DNA from: JAAYAY01 sp964563135 | GTDB lineage: Bacteria; Planctomycetota; Planctomycetia; Pirellulales; Thermoguttaceae | Direction: 5' to 3' | Length of the DNA: 64,000 nucleotides | NCBI GenBank assembly: GCA_964563135.1 | Contig: CAZLWV010000008.1 | Span: 1 to 64,000 of the forward strand | In this document: piece after piece, positions 26,398-34,832 of the stretch | Layout of the letters: each line of letters opens with the position of its first letter | Numbering within the stretch: position 1 is the stretch's first letter | Notes under the pieces: generated by a model | The model's input: the letters and a program-made list of their open reading frames with translations, nothing else | Told to the model about the DNA's origin: nothing | Databases searched by the model: none | Program-made: the position numbers and the translations under genes

Positions 26398-28104
26398 TTG
26401 GCACGAGTCAGCACCAAAGCAGTCAATGGGCAGTCGGCGAAGCGGCGCAGCAACGGAACGAGCGCTGCAGAAAACGGTCGGAAGAATGGAACGAGCCGCA
26501 ATGGTTCGACCAAAGCCAACGGTGACAACGGCACTCACGGCGCGCCCGACATCGAGGAGATTCTCCACGTCGATGACGATGATGTTATCGATCACGATGC
26601 GATCGAAATCGAAGACGACCATGCGGAGAAAGAGGATTTCGAGGAACTCGACGAGATCGATTTCGATTCCAGCGGCGACGACAGCCACATCGACGATCCG
26701 ATCCGCATTTACCTGATGCAGATGGGCGAAATCCCGCTCCTCACGCGGAAAGAAGAAATTGTCGCGGCGATCCGCATCGAGAAGTCGCGGACCCGATTCC
26801 GCAACGCCATGCTGGCCACCGACTACGCCCTCCACACCGCCGTGGCGCTGCTGGACAAAGTCCTGGATGGCCGGTTGCGACTGGATCGCACCATCGAGGT
26901 CTCGGTAACCAACATCCGCGAGAAGCGCCACATCATGGGCGTGCTTCCGCCCAATCTCCGCACCCTCCGCCACCTGCTCAAGGCGAACCGCCGGGACTTC
27001 GCCACGGTGATCAGCAAATCGCACACCCGCAACCAGCGCCGCGAGGCCTGGCGCCGCCTCGTGCGCCGCCGCTACAAGGCCGTGCGGCTCGTCGAAGAGC
27101 TGGGCCTGCGGACCCAGCGGCTCCAGCCGGTACTCGACGACCTTCGCGAGATCTCCCGCCGGATGGACGCCCTCTTCGCCGAACTCAAGGAACTGCGGAA
27201 GGTCCGCGACACTTCGGGACGCATCGACAAGGTCCGCGCCGACCTCCGCTACCTGATGAAGATCACCCTCGAAAGCCCCTCCACGCTTCGGCGGCGGGTC
27301 CGCAGGACGGCCGCTCACCAGCACGATTACGAAGCCGCCAAACGCGGCCTCTCGGCAGGCAACCTGCGGCTGGTCGTCTCGATCGCCAAACGCTATCGCA
27401 ATCGCGGGCTGAGCTTCCTCGACCTGATCCAGGAAGGCAACACCGGCCTCATGCGGGCCGTCGACAAATTCGAACACGCTCGTGGGTTCAAGTTCTCGAC
27501 CTACGCGACCTGGTGGATCCGCCAGGCGATCACCCGGGCCATCGCCGATCAAAGCCGCACCATCCGCGTGCCGGTGCACATGATCGAAACCATGAGCAAG
27601 GTCCGCACGGTCACCCGGACCCTGGTCCAGGAGAACGGCTGCGAGCCGAGCGTCGAGGAGACCGCGGCCAAGGCCGGTCTGTCGATCGACGAAACGAGCT
27701 GCGTGCTCCAGATGAGCCGGCAGCCCCTCTCGCTCGACCAGCCGGTGGGCGATCACGACGACAGCTACTTCGGCGAGTTTCTCCAGGACCACCGCGACGA
27801 CGATCCGCTCCAGGATATGAACCACGTGTCGCTGAAGGATCGTATCACCGAGGTGCTCGCCGCGCTCAACTACCGCGAACGGGAGATCATCCGCCTGCGA
27901 TACGGCCTGGCCGACGGCTACACCTACACGCTGGAAGAGGTCGGCAAGATCTTCTCGGTCACCCGCGAACGCGTGCGGCAGATCGAGGCCAAGGCCGTCC
28001 GCAAGCTTCAGCACCCCATCCGCAGCCGCAAGCTGTCGGGTTTCCTCGATCGCCCCGTTGCCGTCGCGATCGACTCCCCCTTGGCGCAAAGCACGACCAA
28101 CTGA
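26398..28104 (+). CDS. rpoD: RpoD/SigA-type RNA polymerase sigma factor
   Basis: 568 aa from a TTG start at 26398 with GAGAGGA 8 nt upstream. A Ser/Asn-rich, then strongly acidic N-terminus (about 90 residues) precedes the sigma-70 core. Region 1.2: DDPIRIYLMQMGEIPLLTR. A long insertion lies between 1.2 and 2.1. Region 2: NLRLVVSIAKRYRNRGLSFL and the promoter-melting motif FSTYATWWIRQAITRAIAD with both tryptophans (372, 373). Region 3 follows. Region 4.2 is TLEEVGKIFSVTRERVRQIE. Of the two paralogues in the window this one has canonical region 2.3/2.4 and is the likelier housekeeping factor. A terminator follows at 28274. Confidence 0.9.
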   Translation: MARVSTKAVNGQSAKRRSNGTSAAENGRKNGTSRNGSTKANGDNGTHGAPDIEEILHVDDDDVIDHDAIEIEDDHAEKEDFEELDEIDFDSSGDDSHIDDPIRIYLMQMGEIPLLTRKEEIVAAIRIEKSRTRFRNAMLATDYALHTAVALLDKVLDGRLRLDRTIEVSVTNIREKRHIMGVLPPNLRTLRHLLKANRRDFATVISKSHTRNQRREAWRRLVRRRYKAVRLVEELGLRTQRLQPVLDDLREISRRMDALFAELKELRKVRDTSGRIDKVRADLRYLMKITLESPSTLRRRVRRTAAHQHDYEAAKRGLSAGNLRLVVSIAKRYRNRGLSFLDLIQEGNTGLMRAVDKFEHARGFKFSTYATWWIRQAITRAIADQSRTIRVPVHMIETMSKVRTVTRTLVQENGCEPSVEETAAKAGLSIDETSCVLQMSRQPLSLDQPVGDHDDSYFGEFLQDHRDDDPLQDMNHVSLKDRITEVLAALNYREREIIRLRYGLADGYTYTLEEVGKIFSVTRERVRQIEAKAVRKLQHPIRSRKLSGFLDRPVAVAIDSPLAQSTTN

Positions 28105-28273
28105 CCTGCCCTCCTTGCGATTGCGCCGCGTGGACGGCAAGGCCGGCCAGACCGTGCGGGCCCTCGTTTCAAGATCCACCGGGACGGACGTCCCGACTCG
28201 TGCCGGCCGGCACTCGTTCGCCCCCTTGCCGCCCCGGCGCAATCGCCCCAAATACTTCCGAAGAGTAGCTCGC

Positions 28274-28305
28274 AAGACCCTCCTGCGCCATCCCGGGAGG
28301 GTCTT
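28274..28305. terminator. Bidirectional terminator between the sigma factor gene and guaC
   Basis: Perfect 10-bp stem AAGACCCTCC (28274-28283) with GGAGGGTCTT (28296-28305) and a 12-nt loop. It is followed by CTCTC on the plus strand. It lies 15 nt beyond the guaC stop on the minus strand and about 170 nt after the sigma gene. Confidence 0.75.
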
Positions 28306-28320
28306 CTCTCGTGCGCCGCG

Positions 28321-29361
28321 TCACCCCTCGGTGATCGGACGGGCGCAGCGGATGAACGTGCAGCACTTGTAGAGATCCTTGAGCCGATCCGCCCCCACAT
28401 AGGCACAGGCCGACCGCAGGCCGCCGGTCACCTCCCGCATCACCCCTTCCGCCGGCCCGCGGCAAGGCACCTCGATCGATTTGCCTTCCGCCGCGCAGTA
28501 TTCCTTCACTCCGCCCAGGTGCTTCTCCTGGGCCTCGCGGCTCGACATCCCGTAAAACCTCAGGGCCCTCTTCCGGCCGTCCTCAACAAGCCACTCGCCT
28601 TCGCACTCGTCGGTGCCGGCCAGCATCCCCCCCAGCATCACGAAGTCGGCCCCCGCGCCAAAAGCCTTGGCCACATCGCCCGGTGTGCGGCAGCCGCCGT
28701 CGGCACAGATGTGGCCCTGGTTTCCGTGGGCCGCATCCGCGCACTCGATGATGGCCGATAGTTGCGGATATCCCACGCCGGTCACCCTCCGGGTCGTGCA
28801 CACGCTGCCCGGACCGATCCCGACCTTCACGATGTCGGCCCGCCCTTCGATCAGCAGTTCCTGCACCATCTCGGGAGTCGCCACGTTACCGGCCATGATG
28901 GTGGCCCCGGGACACAAGGCGCGGACCTGGCGCACGCGATCGACGAAGTACTTGGTGTATCCGTTGGCCGCATCGATACAGATCAGCCCGGGCCCCCCCT
29001 CCGACTTCTCGACAAAACGCACGAGCTTCTCGAAATCCTCCTCCCGGACCCCGAGCGTGTAGAAGGCCGAATGCCGGGCCGGATCATGCGTGAAGAAATC
29101 GAGCAGCTTCTCCAGCGAATAGAACTTGTGCAGGCAGGTGAGCATATTCAGCTTGTGAAGGGCCGACGCCATCCGCATCGTCCCCACGGTGTCGAAATTG
29201 GCCGCAACGAGCGGGATCCCCGTCCAGCCTGCCGCCGAGGGGGCGCTCTGGAACTGGTAGGTCCTGTTCAACTCGATGCTCGCCCTGCTGGGAGCCACCG
29301 ACCTTTTCGGGCGGATCAGAACATCGTCGAAATCCAGTCTCAGTTCGGATTCAATTCGCAT
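28321..29361 (-). CDS. guaC: GMP reductase
   Basis: 346 aa from ATG 29361 with AGGAGG 7 nt upstream (a GTG at 29364 is too close to it). TIM-barrel enzyme converting GMP to IMP with NADPH, linking guanine and adenine nucleotide pools. Motifs: DFDDVLIRPKRS at the N-terminus, AANFDTVGTM, catalytic Cys in GIGPGSVCTTR near residue 188, and CADGGCRTPGDVAKAFGAGA. The absence of CBS domains and the family length separate it from GuaB. A short perfect hairpin lies in the leader at 29410. Confidence 0.93.
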   Translation of the reverse strand: MRIESELRLDFDDVLIRPKRSVAPSRASIELNRTYQFQSAPSAAGWTGIPLVAANFDTVGTMRMASALHKLNMLTCLHKFYSLEKLLDFFTHDPARHSAFYTLGVREEDFEKLVRFVEKSEGGPGLICIDAANGYTKYFVDRVRQVRALCPGATIMAGNVATPEMVQELLIEGRADIVKVGIGPGSVCTTRRVTGVGYPQLSAIIECADAAHGNQGHICADGGCRTPGDVAKAFGAGADFVMLGGMLAGTDECEGEWLVEDGRKRALRFYGMSSREAQEKHLGGVKEYCAAEGKSIEVPCRGPAEGVMREVTGGLRSACAYVGADRLKDLYKCCTFIRCARPITEG

Positions 29362-29409
29362 CACCGGTCCTCCTCATTGGGGATCTCGATCACCCTCCGT
29401 CCGTGGCAG

Positions 29410-29426
29410 TCGAGCCAGCGGCTCGA
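29410..29426 (-). promoter_or_regulatory. Small perfect hairpin in the guaC leader
   Basis: TCGAGCC (29410-29416) and GGCTCGA (29420-29426) around a 3-nt loop, about 50 nt upstream of the guaC start. Could be an operator or RNA element; role unproven. Confidence 0.35.
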
Positions 29427-29744
29427 GCAGGATCTCTTCACATTTCGGCTCTGGCCGGCCAGTCCCCGCCGTCTCGATGCGCGATCGCCGTTGAGAATGC
29501 CGATATGCAGACGGCCACGTATCGTTTCCGCCTGGATCCGGCGCCTGCCGTGCAGGTGCCCATTTCTCCATCACCTTACTCCCGCCCGGCCGCAGGTGTA
29601 AAGCACGGGTGTGCCGTCCGCCACGATTTTCATCTCCGCTGCGACACACGGGCCAGAATGGCTGGTGGCCTCGATCGACTCTTGTTGGTTCCGCTCTTGA
29701 CTTCGTACAGCAGGAAGATCACCTCATATTTCCGCCGTCCCCAC

Positions 29745-29830
29745 CCACGGCCCGATTCGGCGGAAGCCCGGCCTCTTGCGGTCTGCCGCTGGGTGGCCAC
29801 GAGCATTCTCCCTGCAAACATCCATAAGCA
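29745..29830 (-). repeat. Dispersed hairpin repeat, copy C
   Basis: Same family as 3620-3705. The minus strand has the conserved block GAATGCTCGTGGCCACC and the CCGGGCTTCCGCC hairpin, with one mismatch in the stem. Its nearest minus-strand gene is guaC, 384 nt away, so it is the most distant copy. Confidence 0.7.
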
Positions 29831-30154
29831 GCGGCAATGGCCGGCCGCAGTGGCTGGCCCCCTTCCTCGAACGTTCGACAGCCGGCGGGGCGCCGAGTAT
29901 CGTATGGAAATCTGCGAAGGACAGCTTTCCTCAGGCCGCCCGATCGTGTACCATCACTGCCTGTCGGGAGGTGGGTCGCAAAGTGACACATCTCGGTGGG
30001 TGGGACGGAACACGGTTGGCAAACGTGTTGTCGGCTCCAAAGGCCTGCCCCGGAACCGGCGGCCGGATCTCCCAGGCGGAGATCAACAGGACCGACATTG
30101 GTTTCGCCATCGATTGCAGCAGAGGCACGTACGCGCTGGAGGTGGAACGGGAGA

Positions 30155-30322
30155 ATGGGGTGTCCTTATTGCGGGTCCGGAGAGCTGAGTGTCAGCCGTT
30201 ACCCGGGGCCCTGGTACATGTGGTTTCTTCGGCCGCTCTTCCTGCCGATTCGCTGCCGGCGCTGCTCGCGCCGATTCTACCGCTTCCGCCTCCTCTGGAT
30301 GATCAGCCCGAAGGTCCGGTAG
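30155..30322 (+). CDS. Small double-CxxC zinc-ribbon protein, copy 1
   Basis: 55 aa from ATG 30155 with GGGAG just upstream. Two CxxC pairs (Cys3/Cys6 and Cys34/Cys37) flank an aromatic, basic sequence (MWFLRPLFLPIRC) and end in FYRFRLLWMISP. It is 46/55 identical to a 55-aa protein at 61208, which follows the second sigma factor. Its 3' end overlaps the end of the GTPase gene by 20 bp, tail to tail. Purifying-looking identity between copies supports it as a real gene. Possibly a nucleic-acid or protein-binding adaptor; function unknown. Confidence 0.8.
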   Translation: MGCPYCGSGELSVSRYPGPWYMWFLRPLFLPIRCRRCSRRFYRFRLLWMISPKVR

Positions 30323-32174
30323 CAGGCACCTGCCGGGCCAGCAGCAGCCGACCGTGGATCGACTCGACCGCGGCGAACTGGCTGGACTCGGGCACTTCCG
30401 CGCCCTGGCGGAGATCGGCCAGAAGCTCGCCGAGCAGTTCCTTTTCGAGCCACCCGGCCAGCCATTGGGCCCGCCGTTGGGCATAGCGGGCTTGCAGACG
30501 GGCAAACAGCCGGCCTGCCGCCTGGCGAACCCCTTCTCCCGCAGTGCTCACCACCGCCTCGCCTCCCCCCGCGATCCCGCCGGCAATGGCCGCCTCTGTC
30601 GCCAACTCGGTTGCCGTGTGGCTCGCCGCATGAACAGCCGCTTGCCCCACCAGATCGCCCGCCACCACGAAACCGCTGACCGCCAGCGTGAGGGTAAGCG
30701 CGGGACGAGCAAGGGCCGCCGCGTGGTCAAGCGATCGCAGAAACCGCACTACCCGAGGATTCTCGCCTTTCCAGGCCTCGAGCTCCGAGCGGAGAAACCC
30801 GCGATAGTCCTCATCGACCGCCGGCAACGACTCATGGGCCCGGCGGACCCGCACCAGAAGGCTCTGCCGCGAGTCGCCCCCCAGCAGCTTGAGCAACCGC
30901 GGACGCAGCGTATCGTTGCCGATTTTGGTCAGTCGTTCCAGTTCGTCGAGAATCGATTCCACCGCCCGCACGATCGCTGCCTCTTCCTCCTGGCGAAACG
31001 CATCGAGCGGCTTGCTGTCCGGCCGCCCCATCGACCACAGAGCCTGGACTGGTCGGACGACCTGCTGCCCCACCGTGCGATAGAATCCGTGAATCCGCCG
31101 CGACCACTCGCTGCGCCCCGAGTCCCACCAGGAACGAATCTCGCCCGTGAGCACCCCGGCAGGCAGGCTTGGCCAATTGACACGAGCCATGTCGGAGGCC
31201 GACAGCGTCTCCGCCGCGGCTGCAAACTCGGCCGAGGCATTGCGGAGCCTGTCCAGGTAGGCCGGCAGGCCCGAGCCCTTGTCGAGCACGCAGTCCAGGG
31301 CGCCGCGGAAGGTCCGGATCTTGATGGCGTCGAAATGCAGCGAGGCCAGATGCTCCCGGAGATTGCCGGCCGCTTCGGGCTCGCTTCGCCCGTCAGTGCC
31401 GACGGAGAACACCGGCAGGTTTCGCGATTCGGCCGCCGTTCGGTCGTGGGGGGCCACGTACACCAGTTCCGGCGTGATGCGCGTCTCGGCACAGAACGTC
31501 GCCAGCCACTGGGGCCAGAAGGGCGGATCGGCCGCTAGATCGCACTGATTGAAAACTACGATCACCGGCTTGTCCGCGTCGGCCGCCTCGCGGAAAAACT
31601 GCTTGACGGCCGCGTCGTTGTACTTCTGCTGAGTTAGCACGGCAATCAGCACGTCGGCCGCCTGGCGGATGGCACGCGCACGGCTCCAGTTGACCACGGC
31701 GTCGGAATCCACGTCGGGTGCGTCGATCAGCAGCAGCCGCGGCGGCACATGCACACCGGCTCGCCAGAACAGCCGGTCTTCGCCCGATTCCCCCAACGGA
31801 TCCTCGGCCGACTGCCAGGGCTTGAGGACGAACCCTTCGAACAGCTCGGCCAGCAGGCTCGAATCGTCCATGCCCGGAGGCACCAGGCAGACCGGGTGCT
31901 TCGTACCCGCCGCCAGGGGGCTGACGGCGCTGGCGATCTCCCCGGCCAGTTGATTGAAAAGAACCGATTTTCCGATGTTCGTGCCGCCGACCACGGCAAC
32001 CACCAGAAACGGTTCGCTCTGGAGCTGCGGCACCAGCTTGCGATCCAGGAGCTGGAACCAGTTGCTGTCGGCAGGAGACGAAACCCCAAGATGAGCCGCC
32101 ATCGGCTCAAGATGCGCCAGCGCCTCTTCGAGTTGGCAGACCTGGTCGGCCCAGGCCCGAAAATCGGCAGTCAT
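30303..32174 (-). CDS. Dynamin-like membrane-associated GTPase
   Basis: 623 aa from ATG 32174 (MTADFRAWADQVCQLEEAL). G1 is GGTNIGKS (residues 63-70); G3-like DAPDVDSD; G4 FNQCDLAAD. The central part is helical. A C-terminal hydrophobic stretch (LTLAVSGFVVAGDLVGQAAV and following Ala/Gly-rich residues) suggests membrane insertion, as in bacterial dynamin-like proteins that remodel membranes. The gene starts 14 bp after the dead ketosynthase stop, so it belongs to a three-gene run with it and the GNAT-like protein. Confidence 0.8.
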   Translation of the reverse strand: MTADFRAWADQVCQLEEALAHLEPMAAHLGVSSPADSNWFQLLDRKLVPQLQSEPFLVVAVVGGTNIGKSVLFNQLAGEIASAVSPLAAGTKHPVCLVPPGMDDSSLLAELFEGFVLKPWQSAEDPLGESGEDRLFWRAGVHVPPRLLLIDAPDVDSDAVVNWSRARAIRQAADVLIAVLTQQKYNDAAVKQFFREAADADKPVIVVFNQCDLAADPPFWPQWLATFCAETRITPELVYVAPHDRTAAESRNLPVFSVGTDGRSEPEAAGNLREHLASLHFDAIKIRTFRGALDCVLDKGSGLPAYLDRLRNASAEFAAAAETLSASDMARVNWPSLPAGVLTGEIRSWWDSGRSEWSRRIHGFYRTVGQQVVRPVQALWSMGRPDSKPLDAFRQEEEAAIVRAVESILDELERLTKIGNDTLRPRLLKLLGGDSRQSLLVRVRRAHESLPAVDEDYRGFLRSELEAWKGENPRVVRFLRSLDHAAALARPALTLTLAVSGFVVAGDLVGQAAVHAASHTATELATEAAIAGGIAGGGEAVVSTAGEGVRQAAGRLFARLQARYAQRRAQWLAGWLEKELLGELLADLRQGAEVPESSQFAAVESIHGRLLLARQVPATGPSG

Positions 32175-32188
32175 ACCATGTTCGCATG

Positions 32189-33445
32189 TTACTGGCGGCC
32201 TACGATCACGGCCACGCAATGCCCCATCCGCGACCGGCTGAGCACCAGCGCGGTCGCAGGAGCGCCTTCCAGCGGCACGCCCCGAACCACGTTGACCGGA
32301 CAGGCCGGATCGGGTGTCTGATAGTTTCGCGTGGGAGGAACCATCCCTCTTTCCAGGCCGATCAGGCTGGCGGCCAGTTCGACCGTGCCGGCCCCGGCCC
32401 CCAGGTTGCCGAGAATGCTCTTCGGAGCAGTGACCGGCACGGCCCCCAGCGTTTCGGCAATGGCTTCCGCCTCGGCGCGGTCATCTTCGATCGTTCCCAG
32501 GCCATCGGCATTGACATGGCCGATCTCCGCGGGCAACATCCCCGCATTGGCCAGAACACCCTGGATCGCGCGGCGCACCAGGTCCCTCTGCGGCCGCTGG
32601 CCTGGAAGCCGGGCCGAAAACACGGAGGAGAACCCGCGGATCCGCGCCAGGATCCTCGCTCCTCTCGCCTCCGCATGGGACCGCTCCTCCAGAATCACGG
32701 CCCCGGCCCCCTCGCCGTGCACCGTGCCGTCGCGCTCGGCGTCGAAAGGCCTGCAGGCCCCGGCCGGGTCGTCGGTGCGGCGCGACAGCTCGTAGGCCCT
32801 TTCCTTCGCCCACACCTGAGGATGGATCCGGGAACTCGTGCAGCCGGTGATCATGGCATCCGCCTGGCCGCGCTCGATGACCCGTGCAGCCTCCGCCAGC
32901 GCCGTCAGCCCCGAGGTTCCCTCGACGGTCACCGTGTCGTTCGGCCCGCGGGCGTCCCGGCCGATCGCGATATGGCACGCCGGCATGTTGGGAAGGTACT
33001 TCAGCATCCACAACGGAAACATGTCCTCGGTGATCCGGGTTCCCCACCTGGGATACTCGAACGTCTCCAGGGCCATGCACGCCCGGTAGGCCGGTTCAAG
33101 CTCGGCCAGCTCGACAGCAATCAGGTCGGCACCGAAAATCACCCCCAGCCGATCGGGATCCATCGTCCCGTCGGCAACTCCGGCATCGGTCCAGGCCTTG
33201 TCGGCCGCCACGAAACCCATCTGGATGTCGCGGCTCATCACCTTGATGTTCTTGCGCGGCTTGACGTGCTCCTTGGCGTGAAAATCCCCCACCCGCGCTC
33301 CGATTCGGCTCGCCCAAGAGGTGTCGTGAAGCTCTTCGATCACGCCTACCCCGCTTCGTCCCTCGCAGAACGCGGAAAAGAATTCCTCCCGCTCGAAGCC
33401 GACGGGGGTGACCAGGCCGATTCCAGTGATGACCACTTCACGCAT
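32189..33445 (-). CDS. Ketosynthase-fold protein lacking all catalytic residues
   Basis: 418 aa from ATG 33445 (MREVVITGIGLVTPVGFER). The thiolase-type fold is clear: N-terminal VVITGIGLVTPVG, RPFDAERDGTVHGEGAGAVIL, VNADGLGTIEDDRAEAEAI. The FabF active-site Cys (ACTSG) aligns with Gly in VEGTSG (about residue 174), the first His (NAHGT) with Asp in NADGLG, and the second His (TGHLLG) with Asn in LGNLGAG. The GFGGTN motif is lost too. It should not condense acyl chains; comparable chain-length-factor subunits act as partners of an active ketosynthase. No acyl carrier protein gene is nearby. Confidence 0.85.
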   Translation of the reverse strand: MREVVITGIGLVTPVGFEREEFFSAFCEGRSGVGVIEELHDTSWASRIGARVGDFHAKEHVKPRKNIKVMSRDIQMGFVAADKAWTDAGVADGTMDPDRLGVIFGADLIAVELAELEPAYRACMALETFEYPRWGTRITEDMFPLWMLKYLPNMPACHIAIGRDARGPNDTVTVEGTSGLTALAEAARVIERGQADAMITGCTSSRIHPQVWAKERAYELSRRTDDPAGACRPFDAERDGTVHGEGAGAVILEERSHAEARGARILARIRGFSSVFSARLPGQRPQRDLVRRAIQGVLANAGMLPAEIGHVNADGLGTIEDDRAEAEAIAETLGAVPVTAPKSILGNLGAGAGTVELAASLIGLERGMVPPTRNYQTPDPACPVNVVRGVPLEGAPATALVLSRSRMGHCVAVIVGRQ

Positions 33446-33505
33446 TCGCAAACATCCTCCAGGTACGTCCTCTGGCTGGGCTGCCCCACGCATCTCTCCG
33501 CGAAC

Positions 33506-34636
33506 CTAACCGCCCGCCTGCCAATCGTAGATCCGGTAGGTCTTCGTCCGTTTGGCGCCCCCCTTTTCCAGGCTGCCCCGCGAAAACGAGTTCGACTCGA
33601 GAACCCAGGAAAACTCGGCTTCCTCCATTCCCCATTGGAGCGCCAAAGGCACGATGCCGCTCATGAGGACCAGCCCGATCCCGTGCAACTGGTATTCGGG
33701 AACGACGTTTGTGCTGACCAGGCGGATCCGCTTGATGGCCCGTTTGTTGCTCAGCAGCTTCCAGAACCCGAAGGGAAACAGACGGCCGTCGATCTCTCGG
33801 ATCCGGGGATTGTAGTCCAACAGGGCGAAACACGCTCCAATGATCTCGCCGTTGATCTCGGCGGCAATCGCCAACTCGGGAACCATCAGTTGTTTCAGCC
33901 CCTTGGCCTGATGACTGACCTCCGCCTTGGTCATCGGCACGAATCCCCACGTGTTGCTCATGGCCCGGTTGTAAACCGACAGGAAAGACTCCACGTCTTC
34001 CCGGAAACGACGCCTGTTGAGCGGCCGGACATTCACTTCGAATCGTTCGATGATCTGCTTGCAGATCGGCGTCAGCCGCTCCATCACCGCCGGAAGCATG
34101 TCGATGCTCCCCCAGTAGGCATAGAGATCCTGCGATTTCCGAAAACCGGCCCCCTCGACCAGCCGCTCATAGTAGGGCGGGTTGTAGGTCATCATGAAAT
34201 AGGGCGTCGTGTCGAATCCCTCAATGAGCAGCCCAACCTCGGAATTCAGGCTGGGATTGGCCGGACCGCGGAGCTGCCGAATCCCCCGATCGGCAAACCA
34301 CTGGCGAACCGCATCGAACAAGGCGTCGGCTACCTCCTGATCGTCGATCGATTCGAAAAACCCCCAGAAACCGAGGTTCTCCTTGTGATACTCGTTGTGG
34401 CCCACGTTCAGAATCGCCGCGATCCGCCCGCAAACCTCGCCCCCACGGAAGGCCAGAAATGTCTGGATCTCGTTCCGGTCGTAAAACGGGTTCTTCGAGT
34501 AGCCCACCTGCTCCTTCTGATAGGCACGCAGGGGCGGGATCCATACCGGATCCCCCGCATACTGTCTCCACGGATACTCCAGAAACCGCCTCTTGTCGCG
34601 CCGCGAGACGACCGGTTGAACTGCCACTTCTGCCAT
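33506..34636 (-). CDS. GNAT-like N-acetyltransferase family protein
   Basis: 376 aa from ATG 34636 (MAEVAVQPVVSRRDKRRFLE). The open frame extends to 34729, but that part is unlike the family. The double-GNAT-type sequence contains GFWGFFESIDDQEVADALF, RGPANPSLNSEVGLLIEGF and a C-terminal acetyl-CoA-type segment YQLHGIGLVLMSGIVPLAL. I recall relatives in lipid and sphingolipid contexts, but substrate is unknown. It precedes the dead ketosynthase by 60 bp, which suggests a shared lipid-modifying task (inference). Confidence 0.75.
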   Translation of the reverse strand: MAEVAVQPVVSRRDKRRFLEYPWRQYAGDPVWIPPLRAYQKEQVGYSKNPFYDRNEIQTFLAFRGGEVCGRIAAILNVGHNEYHKENLGFWGFFESIDDQEVADALFDAVRQWFADRGIRQLRGPANPSLNSEVGLLIEGFDTTPYFMMTYNPPYYERLVEGAGFRKSQDLYAYWGSIDMLPAVMERLTPICKQIIERFEVNVRPLNRRRFREDVESFLSVYNRAMSNTWGFVPMTKAEVSHQAKGLKQLMVPELAIAAEINGEIIGACFALLDYNPRIREIDGRLFPFGFWKLLSNKRAIKRIRLVSTNVVPEYQLHGIGLVLMSGIVPLALQWGMEEAEFSWVLESNSFSRGSLEKGGAKRTKTYRIYDWQAGG

Positions 34637-34832
34637 GGATCGAAGCCTTTGGCCCTTGCTGGCCGCAATCTGCGGGTGGACATGAACGCAACGGGAAGAC
34701 CGTTCCGCCTCAATTCGCACTTCCCGCACTTGCCCAAACCCTAAATCTTACCCCCCCGTGTGCGGTAAGGTCAACCGGGTATTCATCCGGCAATCGTCTC
34801 GAAAGAGATCAGCCCGCACGGGATCGACCTTC

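Larger units (their letters stand above)
29362..30154. other. Intergenic region between guaC and the 55-aa zinc ribbon gene
   Basis: 793 bp. It contains a leader hairpin of guaC (29410-29426) and dispersed repeat copy C (29745-29830). No protein is recognisable in the remaining sequence. Confidence 0.5.

Noticed and set aside
26326..28275. 649-aa minus-strand open frame across the sigma factor gene
   Set aside because: Antisense shadow of a clearly conserved sigma-70 protein.
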